From a virus: 24,352 bases of DNA. The notes under the pieces are model-generated. The model did not search any database. It was not told the DNA's origin and worked only from the letters and a program-made list of their open reading frames with translations. This document shows positions 6,463 through 13,570 of the stretch, in pieces. The stretch is from positions 1-24,352 of the IMG/VR virus record IMGVR_UViG_3300025785_000092; one strand, written 5' to 3'. Numbering within the stretch: position 1 is the first letter of the stretch; the number at the start of each line of letters is the position of its first letter. A program made the translations under genes and the position numbers.

Positions 6463-6836
6463 TACGAGAGTGAGGTCGTGACCGCACCAATAGCAAAAGC
6501 AACCGTTGAACCGGCTGGGATAGATCCGCTCAAGCCTGTGGTCGTTCCGCCTCCGAGGTAAGTTCCACCTGAAGCGGCGGTGAACAAACCGAAGTAGGGA
6601 ACGCCTGAAGCCTCAAGTGGCATGAGGGTAAAGTTCTGCGCGTTGGTCGAAGCCTGTGAGCCAGCCGAAGCCGAGCCGAATGTGATGGCCTGACGAGCGT
6701 ACGAACCGCCGGTCACTTCACCTGATGCGCCTGATGTGCCAGGGTCGCTAGTGAAGAGTGCGAGGTAGTAGGTCGTCGAGGGAACGAACATGGCGTTGAG
6801 TCCAGCGTTCTCTTGTGCAGCGGGTAAGCGTGACAT
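6462..6836 (-). CDS. small tail/fibre-associated structural protein
   Basis: A 124-residue protein with the pattern YYLALFTSDPGTSG - EVTGGSYARQAITFGSAS - PYFGLFTAASGGTYLGGG - IPAGSTVAFAIGAV. This is a recognisable family found beside tail fibre genes of many actinobacterial and other phages, usually annotated as a minor tail or hypothetical structural protein, with a beta-sandwich likely. The ATG has an AAAGGA ribosome site. It is the first gene after a 52-base AT-rich gap holding a possible extended -10 promoter, and its stop overlaps the next start (TAATG). Confidence 0.75.
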   Translation of the reverse strand: MSRLPAAQENAGLNAMFVPSTTYYLALFTSDPGTSGASGEVTGGSYARQAITFGSASAGSQASTNAQNFTLMPLEASGVPYFGLFTAASGGTYLGGGTTTGLSGSIPAGSTVAFAIGAVTTSLS

Positions 6837-6862
6837 TAAGATTCCTTTGAATTAGTCGGTTA

Positions 6863-6871
6863 ATTTTACCA
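6863..6871 (-). promoter_or_regulatory. possible extended -10 promoter for the fibre genes
   Basis: On the minus strand TGGTAAAAT gives a TGn extension directly before TAAAAT (five of six -10 bases), in the AT-rich gap 6837-6888. No match to a -35 box is found at 16-18 bases. A direct repeat of TCGTTAT (two copies separated by one base, about 6869-6884) lies immediately upstream and could be a regulator site. It would start transcription about 30 bases before the 124-residue gene. Confidence 0.35.
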
Positions 6872-6888
6872 TAACGAAATAACGATTT

Positions 6889-7371
6889 TTATTCCGCTTT
6901 GGGGAAATGCTTGTCTTTCATGTAGTCGAGTTCAGCCATGATGTGATGTATGTCGAGCATGAGTAGCCTGAGGTTCTCGAGCTCGTCATTTGATACTTGA
7001 CTTACCTCTAGGTGATAGGCGGCAAGTTCGGCGGCAATACGGTCAGCGCGCTTGGCGGCGATTAGCAGGATTGCGCCCTGGAGCCCAGCCAAAGTGGAGA
7101 GCATGAGGTTGAGCAGGATGTAGGGGAATGGGTCGAACGGCTTATTGGTGGAGGCGTTGTAGACCATCCATACAGCCATGAATCCAATGAAGCCAAAAAC
7201 GAACGGCCACGAGCCCATTCCGTGACGCATGGCATCGGCGGCCTTTTCGCCTATGGTGCGCTCGTCACCGGATCTAACGTTGGGGTGAAACTCCCAATGG
7301 CTAGTCCTCTTGGCGCGCTTCCAAACCCTCGTGATACCCGAGGTGGCGAATGACTTCTGATTCCAGGACAT
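6889..7371 (-). CDS. DUF1003-like membrane protein
   Basis: A 160-residue protein. The core RSGDERTIGEKAADAMRHGM, then GSWPFVFGFIGFMAVWMVYN (transmembrane segment about 54-72) and FDPFPYILLNLMLSTLAGLQ (segment about 83-105) matches the DUF1003 layout of two membrane helices joined by a short loop with 'FDPyPfillNl.Ls..A'. The C-terminal part is a charged helix that faces the cytoplasm in models of this family. The family's function is not known; in this position it may act in lysis as a holin, pinholin or spanin-like partner. The ATG at 7371 overlaps the preceding gene by 71 bases; the next in-frame ATG (codon 48) would cut into the conserved region, so the longer start is preferred. Confidence 0.8.
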   Translation of the reverse strand: MSWNQKSFATSGITRVWKRAKRTSHWEFHPNVRSGDERTIGEKAADAMRHGMGSWPFVFGFIGFMAVWMVYNASTNKPFDPFPYILLNLMLSTLAGLQGAILLIAAKRADRIAAELAAYHLEVSQVSNDELENLRLLMLDIHHIMAELDYMKDKHFPKAE

Positions 7372-7597
7372 CTAGTTTCTTCTCGATTCGGTCGATAGCG
7401 TCTCGGAGAGAACCGCCACCGTTGGGGACTGTTTGCTTTTTGATTTCCCCAATTTCTTCTGCGAGTCTGTCGCTAACTGATTTAGCCAAGAGGTTGTGAA
7501 TCCAGCGTACGACAGCCCAAGCGAAACCGCCGAGGAATCCGAGCGAGGCTAGAAACTGAACCCAAAAGTTTGAGGTGTTAAGCGATAAGGCGAACAT
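7301..7597 (-). CDS. DUF2746-like single-span membrane protein, holin candidate
   Basis: A 98-residue protein with one membrane segment (about residues 11-31, WVQFLASLGFLGGFAWAVV) followed by a long charged helix with TVPNGGGSLRDAIDRIEKKL and an ending RHLGYHEGLEARQED. The 'PNGG.SLRDAIdrIE...' segment is characteristic of small actinobacteriophage proteins filed as DUF2746 or holin. Its ATG overlaps the stop of the NlpC/P60 gene as TAATG, and its 3' end overlaps the DUF1003-like gene. The three therefore form a tightly coupled lysis-type cassette. One-span topology with a long cytoplasmic coil fits a class III holin or a small accessory of the lysin, which is inference. Confidence 0.75.
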   Translation of the reverse strand: MFALSLNTSNFWVQFLASLGFLGGFAWAVVRWIHNLLAKSVSDRLAEEIGEIKKQTVPNGGGSLRDAIDRIEKKLDVLESEVIRHLGYHEGLEARQED

Positions 7598-8121
7598 TAT
7601 GCAAGCGGAACCGGCTTGGCAGGTGTGACCTGCTTTTGGCTAGGACGGAGGAATGTCTGCGGGGTGCGACCATCGACAGGGATTCCCTTTGAGTCACCGT
7701 GAGGGGCATTGACCCAGCAGTAGATAGCGCCGTTGTTGTCGCCGTAGGAGACGGTCATGATGTCGGGTCCGTTGACCTCAATCACGATGGCCGTGTGCTC
7801 GCCAACTCCGCCACCGTAGACCACGAGGTCTCCAGGCTGAACTTGGTCGGCTGGGATGTGGTGGTTCGCCACGTTCGAGAGCAGTGTGCCGGTGTAGCCG
7901 GTGTGGTTGTAGTGGCAGTTGTTGGGGTCGGGCAGTCCGGCCAGCCAGTACAGGAGAGTGACGAAGCCTGAGCAGTCTGAGTTAATTGGCGTGACGAGTG
8001 GCCAGCGACCAATCTCGTCCATGCGCTTTGCGCCCTCGGTGTAGACCTCTTGAGTTGACTTGGAGTGCTTCTGGAACCAATGCGCCCAGTCGACTAAGTG
8101 CTGTTGCTGTGGTGTGTTCAT
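7597..8121 (-). CDS. NlpC/P60-type cell-wall peptidase, endolysin candidate
   Basis: A 174-residue protein with the NlpC/P60 order: nucleophile C50 in INSDCSGFVTLLYWLAG, then VQPGDLVVYGGGVGEHTAIVI with H109, and VSYGDNNG further on. Such enzymes cut peptide links in peptidoglycan. There is no signal peptide and no clear cell-wall-binding domain, and the last 25 residues are a Pro/Lys-rich tail. It is followed by two membrane proteins, which supports a lysis role, though its place right after the tail genes also allows a virion-associated role in cell entry. AAGGA lies eight bases before the ATG. Confidence 0.85.
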   Translation of the reverse strand: MNTPQQQHLVDWAHWFQKHSKSTQEVYTEGAKRMDEIGRWPLVTPINSDCSGFVTLLYWLAGLPDPNNCHYNHTGYTGTLLSNVANHHIPADQVQPGDLVVYGGGVGEHTAIVIEVNGPDIMTVSYGDNNGAIYCWVNAPHGDSKGIPVDGRTPQTFLRPSQKQVTPAKPVPLA

Positions 8122-8132
8122 TTCTTATTTCC

Positions 8133-8747
8133 TTAGATAGATCCGGTGGATGCGCCCAAGTATTCGAGCTGCGCGAATGTGGTGGTTGAGCTAAGAGGTA
8201 GCGAGTTTCCGTTGACAGTCTGAGTAGCGGATGTGAGCAGGTTAAACGAAACCGAGTTGGGGTAAGTTCCACCGCCACCCTGCATTGGGATAACGAATGA
8301 GCCGGTAGACCAAGTCGGAGCCGTGGACGAGGTGGTGACTCGGCTTGTGTAGACAACATGGTTGTTTGCCGCTGAACCACCAGCGAATGTTGCGCTCATG
8401 GCGTAGACGCTTGAGGTGGCGTTTAGAGCGCAGGAGACAAACATAGTCACTCGGAAAAGACCCGAACCGATACCGGCAGGGATAGTGATGGTGTTTCCTG
8501 AAAACGTGATTGAACCAGCGAGCGAAGCGGGGCTATTGGTAATCGTGTTTGGTGCGCCCGAGGTGAAGATTGCAGCACCGTTGGAAAGGCTTTGGTTTGT
8601 GGAGTTAACGACCATGATGTATGGACGCGCGTACATCAGCGAAAGGTTGTTGACGATTTGGTTGTACTGGGTCGAGGTGGCCGCTTCGCCTGAGTTGAAC
8701 TCTTGAGCGGTTGACCAAGAAGTGATGGATGTTGGATTGTGTGGCAT
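8133..8747 (-). CDS. minor tail protein, beta-rich (C1q/TNF-like style)
   Basis: A 204-residue protein. The N-terminal segment TSITSWSTAQEFNSGEAATS followed by TQYNQIVNNL resembles the 'W..GE..Ta..fN.iv.nl' entry motif of phage tail-tip proteins. The rest is beta-rich with ITIPAGIGSGLFRVTMFVSC, SATFAGGSAANN and FAQLEYLGA, in the style of C1q/TNF-like or carbohydrate-binding jelly rolls that often sit on tail tips. It is encoded eight bases after the large tail-tip protein. GGGA precedes the ATG. Its last codons include one copy of the TAGATCC heptamer. Confidence 0.7.
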   Translation of the reverse strand: MPHNPTSITSWSTAQEFNSGEAATSTQYNQIVNNLSLMYARPYIMVVNSTNQSLSNGAAIFTSGAPNTITNSPASLAGSITFSGNTITIPAGIGSGLFRVTMFVSCALNATSSVYAMSATFAGGSAANNHVVYTSRVTTSSTAPTWSTGSFVIPMQGGGGTYPNSVSFNLLTSATQTVNGNSLPLSSTTTFAQLEYLGASTGSI

Positions 8748-8755
8748 TTTGTCCC

Positions 8756-10747
8756 TTAGAGGTAGTCGTTGTTGGAGTCAAAAACTCCGTAGGTTGCGTC
8801 ATCAAATAGCATAAAGAACGTTTGTGGCGTTGAGTTCTGCCCGCGCTTGGGATACGGATCTAGCGTAAAGGACGAATGCCAATAGCCAGGGTCGGCTTGG
8901 AAGTCGTGTCGAACGCTCTCGATGACCATCGTTGAACTAATCGAACCGGCCGTGGATGCGCCGTTAGGGGTTCGCTTGAGCAAGACCACGTCATCGACAT
9001 AGCGGACCAGCATCTCGGGCAGGTTTGCGCCGTTGTTGGTTTCGCTTCGCAGCTCGACGTTGCCGATGCGGGGCAGAGGGCTTTGGTAGAGGTTGCCGAG
9101 GTAAATGGCCTCTTGATTGGCTTGCTCGTTGGTCACAGAAACGACGTTGCTCTTGGTCAAAGTCGAGAAGCCATAGAGCGGTTCGTTGGCGGTGTTTTCG
9201 TAGGTCTGAACCGTACCGTTTTGAGCCGTGATTTTCACCGTGGTCCAAACGTCCGCGTCATCGCGAAGCACCTGGAGAGTGGTGGGCTCGTAGAACGTAG
9301 TCACAGAACCGCCAGCGGTGTCGCTCCAAACATCTGCGCCCGAGGGGGTCGCATTGTTCGTGGGGTTGTAGAGGTAAGCCTGAGTGTCGAACTCTAGGGT
9401 TCCGTCAGGCTTTTGGTAGAACGCGCCAACGTCGGTGTCGGTGACTTGCTGGATTAGGTCTAGGGCCGTCGAGCTTGTGACCGCTGTTTGGAATCCCTGA
9501 ACAAAGAACGCGCCAGCGTTAGCCGACCAAGCCACGTCATTGACGTAGTAGTTAGTAGGCACGATTGCGCCAGCCGTAATAGATCCATAACCAGCCAAGA
9601 CCAAGACCTCGGCAATGCGGTCTCCCGAAGAAATGACGTTCTTGAGTAGCGAGCCAGCGGCGAACCGTTGCTTGATTTCAGCCTGAATTGTGGCCAGCGC
9701 CGATACGCCTTGAGTGATTACGATTTCGTCGATGTAGTAGTTGGCAGGTTGCCAGGACAAAGTTCCGGCGTTGTAGTTGCCAATTTGGAGCGAGTAAGTA
9801 CCCGCAGCCAAAGGTAGTGCGCGAGTGCCGTGGGAGAAGTATTGGCCGTCGACATAGATGTAAGTCGGGTAAGCGCCACCGAGCGTTTGAGTCCATTGGA
9901 CTACGCCGATGTGATGCCAGTTGCCGTCAGCGATTTGGATGAGCGTGTCTTGGGTGTTTCCGCTCACGTCCGTATAGGCGAGAGTTCCGTTCGGTGAGAC
10001 ATAGAACTGAAAGCCCAAAGACAGGGTGCTGATGATGAAGTTGGTCTGCGAGGAATTGCCAATAAACCAAAAGTCAATGCCATTGACCTGAGTGGAGAGC
10101 GAGCCGAGGACCTTGGGGTTGCTCAATTGCAGGTAAGCAACGTTTGTGCCGTTGGTCTGACCGTTGGTGAGGTCGATAGCCGTGTCCACGTCATAGAGCA
10201 AAGTTCCGGCGGTGTTCAGAACCGCGCCCGAAACCTGACCGTTGTAGGTGCTGATTTGGTCGGGCATGGCTCCGATACCGTCGCAGCGATACCACGAAAG
10301 AGCGTTGGCAGACTTGGCGTACTGTGACCAAAACTGCGGACGGTTCATGTACAGCAACGACAGGTACTTGGTGTTGTCCGTTGCCGTGAGGATGATGTCT
10401 TGGTTCAACTGGTCGGCGGTGCGCTCTTCGGCGGCTTCGGTCAGTCCCCAAAAGATGGGGTAGGTCGTTGCTCCGACTGTGGCCGTGACCTTGATAGGCA
10501 AGCGAGTTCGGATCACCGCGCCTGTGCCGTTGGTCGTTCCGTTGAGGAAGTAGCCGGTGCGGTTGTCCAGGGTCATGCGGATAGTGCTGGACTCGATGCG
10601 GTCGAGGAAGTGCTGACGGCCTGAGCTCGTGGAGAAGTCGCGCACCCATTGGGTCACGTCTGTCCAGGTCTGCGTAAGGGTCTGCAGGTTGGTCGGGTTA
10701 AAGGCGATTTGAACGCTGAGCGTAGGAAGCGAGGCTAGAGCGGTCAC
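8756..10747 (-). CDS. tail-tip / baseplate protein with laminin-G-like insertion
   Basis: A 663-residue protein. Residues 1-135 (LSVQIAFNPTN, WTDVTQWVRDFST, RIESSTIRMTLDNRTGYF, FWGLTEAAEE, IILTATDNTKYLSLL) match the N-terminal region of siphovirus tail-tip proteins related to distal tail and hub proteins. Residues about 150-355 look like a laminin-G/concanavalin-like domain, with DGNWHHIGVVQW, TYIYVDGQYFSHGTRA and YYIDEIVITQGVSA. The rest (LLKNVISSGDRIAEVLVLAG, ALDLIQQVTDTDVGAFYQKP, VESVRHDFQADPGYWHSSFT) returns to a hub-like fold. It probably forms the tail tip and binds surface glycans. It starts with GTG overlapping the previous TGA (GTGA), so translation is coupled. Confidence 0.8.
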   Translation of the reverse strand: MTALASLPTLSVQIAFNPTNLQTLTQTWTDVTQWVRDFSTSSGRQHFLDRIESSTIRMTLDNRTGYFLNGTTNGTGAVIRTRLPIKVTATVGATTYPIFWGLTEAAEERTADQLNQDIILTATDNTKYLSLLYMNRPQFWSQYAKSANALSWYRCDGIGAMPDQISTYNGQVSGAVLNTAGTLLYDVDTAIDLTNGQTNGTNVAYLQLSNPKVLGSLSTQVNGIDFWFIGNSSQTNFIISTLSLGFQFYVSPNGTLAYTDVSGNTQDTLIQIADGNWHHIGVVQWTQTLGGAYPTYIYVDGQYFSHGTRALPLAAGTYSLQIGNYNAGTLSWQPANYYIDEIVITQGVSALATIQAEIKQRFAAGSLLKNVISSGDRIAEVLVLAGYGSITAGAIVPTNYYVNDVAWSANAGAFFVQGFQTAVTSSTALDLIQQVTDTDVGAFYQKPDGTLEFDTQAYLYNPTNNATPSGADVWSDTAGGSVTTFYEPTTLQVLRDDADVWTTVKITAQNGTVQTYENTANEPLYGFSTLTKSNVVSVTNEQANQEAIYLGNLYQSPLPRIGNVELRSETNNGANLPEMLVRYVDDVVLLKRTPNGASTAGSISSTMVIESVRHDFQADPGYWHSSFTLDPYPKRGQNSTPQTFFMLFDDATYGVFDSNNDYL

Positions 10748-10941
10748 TTGTTAGTTCCTCCCCATTGAGCGAACAAGGTCTTCATGGTGCGCACGTCTTT
10801 GAGCATTTGGTTGCGGACAGCCTTGGCTACTGCGTCGATGAACTTTTGGTTTTGCAGGAGCGCACCGGCAAGAGCCTGAATGTCGATTTCAATGTCAATG
10901 TCGCTGACCGGCTCGCCGTTGAAAGATGCCTCGCCCGCCAT
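10744..10941 (-). CDS. small tail-region protein of unknown function
   Basis: A 65-residue protein: an acidic beginning (SDIDIEIDIQALAGALLQN) and a helical second half ending MKTLFAQWGGTNK. No family recognised. It is coupled on both sides, TAATG with the tape measure and GTGA with the tail-tip gene, so it is surely translated with them. A linker or chaperone at the tail tip would fit its position, but there is no direct sign of that. Confidence 0.7.
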   Translation of the reverse strand: MAGEASFNGEPVSDIDIEIDIQALAGALLQNQKFIDAVAKAVRNQMLKDVRTMKTLFAQWGGTNK

Positions 10942-12503
10942 TAGTTAGTGACCCTAACTCGAACGCTGTTGCGCTGGGCAATGCTGTTTTGGGCTTGGCT
11001 GAATGGAGCTACATAACCGCCACCACGTTTGGAGATTCCTCGACCGACCTCTTGGAGTCCACGCTTTTTTAGAGCGGCGTCTCCGTAGGCTCCGAATGCG
11101 AGTCCGCCAAGAGCTGCAAGAGCAAAGCCCGCGGCCATAGCAGGAGCAAACTTGCCGTACTTGAATACGTCAGCAGCAAGACCTCCGCCTCCACCTCCCT
11201 TACCGAGCAAAACTGCGGTGTTCTCTTGGAGGGCTACTGTGTTGGCGTCGGTAGCAACTACCTGAGCAGTCTTGCCGAACAGCCCAGCAATGCCCTTGAC
11301 GAGGTTGGCAATCTTGAGGCCGACTGATGCAGCGAAAGCCGCGCCAAGGGTAATTCCGACAGCCTCGACTGCGCCCTTGTCCTTGAAGAAACCGTTGAGC
11401 CCCGAGAGCAACTTAGAAAGCGCGGGGAGGACTACCTGACCAACAGAGATGAGAGCGTTGGTGAGGTTCGCCTCGAAGATTTTGAGTTGTGGGCTGAGTT
11501 GCTTAGCGGCATCTGCGAACGAGCCTGCCAGCGAGGTAGCGCCACCGCCAGCGACCTGCTGTTGGACCTTGACTACGTCCTTGAGGTTCTTGATAAGGAC
11601 CGAGGCCGCACCACCACCACCAGATCCGAAGACGGCGTTGGTGTATTGGCTGAGTGGTCCGCCACCCTTGATGGCTTGCTCGTTGATGTCCTTGAGCAAC
11701 TGAACGACGTTGCCTGAGCGCACGTCTTTGCCAAGTTGAGCCGCGTTGAGTCCGACCTTGGCAAGTCCGGCAGCATAAGCCTTGGTGGGCTGTTCGACCT
11801 TGCCTAGGGCGTTAGTGAATGATGCAACGGAACGCGAGGGAAGTCCGACCTTGGCAAACTCAGCACCAAGGGGAATGATTTGGCTGAGCTTGAGGCCGTA
11901 GTTGGCGAGGGCTACTCCGACTCGACCTTTGAGCATTTGCTCTTCGGCTTGGAGGCCACCAACAAACGACTTAGATCCGGCAACCAGTTTGCCGGTAAGG
12001 GTGGTGATGTCCATTCCCTTTGCGATTTGCAAAGCCTGAACAGAGACAATGGCCTGAGTTGTGGAGACTACGTCTGAGTTAGTAATGACCGCAGCCTTAG
12101 CCGCGTCGTTGAGCAACTTGTAGGACTGAGCGCCGGTGATTCCCGCTTGGCTGGTGATGAGCGCAGCCTTAGCGAGTTGGTCTGCGCTGATACCTGTTTG
12201 GTTCGAGGTGTCAATGATGTGACCGCGTAGTTTTTCAATCTGTACGTCAGTCAGGTTGGACTGGTTCTTGACCGCGTCCAGAGACTCGTTGAGCTTCATC
12301 GCGGCATCTACGCCATAGCCAATCGCAGCGATGCCGAAGCCAATCATGGCTGTTGAGGCTTTGTTGGCGAATGCCTGGGTCTTAGACGAAGCAACGTCGG
12401 CGGACTTGCCGAATCCGAGCATCTTGCCCTCGGCTTTGTCCATCTTCTCCATGTACTCTTTGGTTTCGGCAAAGAGGGTGACGATTACTTTGCTTAGATC
12501 CAT
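10941..12503 (-). CDS. tail tape measure protein
   Basis: A 520-residue, mostly helical, Ala/Lys/Gln/Gly-rich protein. It begins MDLSKVIVTLFAETKEYMEK with a 'GFGKSAD...' region, and has SLDAVKNQSNLTDVQIEKLRG, TGISADQLAKAALITSQAGI and two hydrophobic stretches (about 52-66, and FAPAMAAGFALAALGGLAFG near 450-470) as usual in tape measures. The 'isadqLa.aA..tsqAGit' block is a known tape-measure core. At about 1.5 angstroms of tail per residue, a length of 520 predicts a tail of roughly 80 nm; this uses the general rule, not a measurement. It follows the frameshifted chaperones and a gp10-like gene and overlaps both neighbours as TAATG. Confidence 0.88.
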   Translation of the reverse strand: MDLSKVIVTLFAETKEYMEKMDKAEGKMLGFGKSADVASSKTQAFANKASTAMIGFGIAAIGYGVDAAMKLNESLDAVKNQSNLTDVQIEKLRGHIIDTSNQTGISADQLAKAALITSQAGITGAQSYKLLNDAAKAAVITNSDVVSTTQAIVSVQALQIAKGMDITTLTGKLVAGSKSFVGGLQAEEQMLKGRVGVALANYGLKLSQIIPLGAEFAKVGLPSRSVASFTNALGKVEQPTKAYAAGLAKVGLNAAQLGKDVRSGNVVQLLKDINEQAIKGGGPLSQYTNAVFGSGGGGAASVLIKNLKDVVKVQQQVAGGGATSLAGSFADAAKQLSPQLKIFEANLTNALISVGQVVLPALSKLLSGLNGFFKDKGAVEAVGITLGAAFAASVGLKIANLVKGIAGLFGKTAQVVATDANTVALQENTAVLLGKGGGGGGLAADVFKYGKFAPAMAAGFALAALGGLAFGAYGDAALKKRGLQEVGRGISKRGGGYVAPFSQAQNSIAQRNSVRVRVTN

Positions 12504-12964
12504 TAGGCGTCTTGTGCCTTTCTAAAGAGTTCTTGTGCGAGGTTATTCAGGCGGGGCAGAATGCGGGCCACGCCATCTTCGGCGAATGGGAACTTACGAG
12601 AACGCGATGTGCCGTAATCGACATAAGGCGCGTACTTAATGTAGGTTCCGGTTTCCGACTTGTAGCCGGTGGCCGTTCTTTGGGTATTGCGATAAACGAA
12701 TGAGTTGCGGAGGTTGCCGGTGCGCTGGGTCGGCCTTGGAGGGGTCGCTGGTCCGACGTAGTAGGTTCGTCCTGACTTAGATACGCGCTGGGAGCCAGCA
12801 GGACGTGGGTTAAACCCCTCGGCCTTGACGTTCGCTTCGAGCATCAGACCGCCTTGGGTCACGAATAGTCGAGCGGCTTCTAGGGATGCGGCTTTAATGT
12901 CAGCAATTTTGGCGATGAAGAGTTTGTCATCTACTTCAATTTTCACGCCGACTGAACTAGCCAT
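12503..12964 (-). CDS. HK97 gp10-like tail completion protein
   Basis: A 153-residue protein: VKIEVDDKLFIAKIADIKAA at the start, then RTGNLRNSFVYRNT, GTYIKYAPYVDYGTSRSRKF and an ending helix ARILPRLNNLAQELFRKA. 'RTGnLr...', 'YApyVdyGTS' and a Pro/Phe before the last helix are the hallmark of HK97 gp10-like head-tail or tail completion proteins. It is out of the usual place, lying after the tail chaperones and before the tape measure rather than before the major tail protein. GGAG lies seven bases before the ATG, inside the end of the GT frame. Confidence 0.8.
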   Translation of the reverse strand: MASSVGVKIEVDDKLFIAKIADIKAASLEAARLFVTQGGLMLEANVKAEGFNPRPAGSQRVSKSGRTYYVGPATPPRPTQRTGNLRNSFVYRNTQRTATGYKSETGTYIKYAPYVDYGTSRSRKFPFAEDGVARILPRLNNLAQELFRKAQDA

Positions 12965-13549
12965 TTGAGAGCTCCGAGTTTAAGTTGTCCAGGGCAGTCA
13001 TCCACTCAACGATGTAGACCGGCTCGTCGAGATACTGCTCATGGGTGACGCCGAACTTTGTCCTGAACTGATACTCACGCCATAGCGCAAACAGTTCGGG
13101 GTCGGGTTCGACTTCTTTGCCTCTAAGTGCCTCCGCTAACCGATTCAGTCGGCGATAGGCGCTTTTGGGTCTTTGACTCCATCGGGTCCGAACTCTTGAG
13201 TGCGGTTGTACTCATCAGCGCAAGCCTCTGATAGTTGGTCAAAGGTGGCTTTGGGTAGATCTAGAACCGAGTCGTCAGTCGGGAGGTCCCCGAGGGTCCA
13301 CGATGAAACCATGGCAACGATTAACGCAGCCTGATACGCCGTGAGACCCTCTTGGTCCTCTTCCGATAGATTGCCGATGACCCCCCATGTGCCAGGGTTC
13401 TTGTCATCGAAGCCAAGTTCAGCGAGTTTGACGGCTGAGGTCGCAGCTCGAAGATACGCTTTGGAGACCACGCGAGATTGACGCTCGGTGATTTCCTCTC
13501 GGTTTTTGATGACTGCGCTCTGTCCGTTTGGTAGTTCGATGAGTGGCAT
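12957..13549 (-). CDS. tail assembly chaperone, frameshifted long form (GT)
   Basis: After a -1 shift at 13163-13169, translation continues in the next frame for 68 codons to TAG at 12957-12959. The product has 197 residues: 129 shared with the short form, then SAYRRLNRLAEALRGKEVEP, ELFALWREYQFRTKFGVTHE and ending MTALDNLNSELSNG. The extension has no start codon near its beginning and no ribosome site, and it covers an otherwise empty 180-base stretch; both facts favour frameshifting over a separate gene. The GT extension normally contacts the tape measure protein. Its stop overlaps the start of the gp10-like gene by eight bases. Confidence 0.85.
13145..13549 (-). CDS. tail assembly chaperone, short form (G)
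   Basis: A 134-residue protein with MPLIELPNGQSAVIKNREEI, a helical middle (KAYLRAATSAVKLAELGFDD), AALIVAMVSSWTLGDLPTDD and LPKATFDQLSEACADEYNR. This is the usual layout of siphovirus G chaperones, which keep the tape measure soluble while the tail tube assembles. It lies between the major tail protein and the tape measure as expected. Near its end is a perfect slippery heptamer in the right frame, from which a longer GT form is made. A GGGGA ribosome site precedes the ATG. A short stretch of the gene, PGTWGVIGNL, is atypical but does not affect the call. Confidence 0.85.
   Translation of the reverse strand: MPLIELPNGQSAVIKNREEITERQSRVVSKAYLRAATSAVKLAELGFDDKNPGTWGVIGNLSEEDQEGLTAYQAALIVAMVSSWTLGDLPTDDSVLDLPKATFDQLSEACADEYNRTQEFGPDGVKDPKAPIAD
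13163..13169 (-). other. -1 programmed frameshift slippery site CCCAAAA
   Basis: The minus strand reads GAC CCA AAA GCG in the chaperone frame. C CCA AAA is a perfect X XXY YYZ heptamer, so both tRNAs can re-pair after slipping back one base (CCC AAA). The zero-frame stop TGA is 16 bases further on, at 13147-13145. The -1 frame then stays open to 12957. Confidence 0.85.
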
Positions 13550-13570
13550 TGTGTCCCCTTTCTAGGTGGC

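Noticed and set aside
8991-9397. Several open frames in other phases within the tail-tip gene
   Set aside because: They are shadows of a strong coding frame, with Arg-rich translations and no ribosome sites.
12965-13144. Independent second chaperone gene
   Set aside because: No start codon or ribosome site at the beginning of this frame; the slippery heptamer explains it as a frameshift extension.
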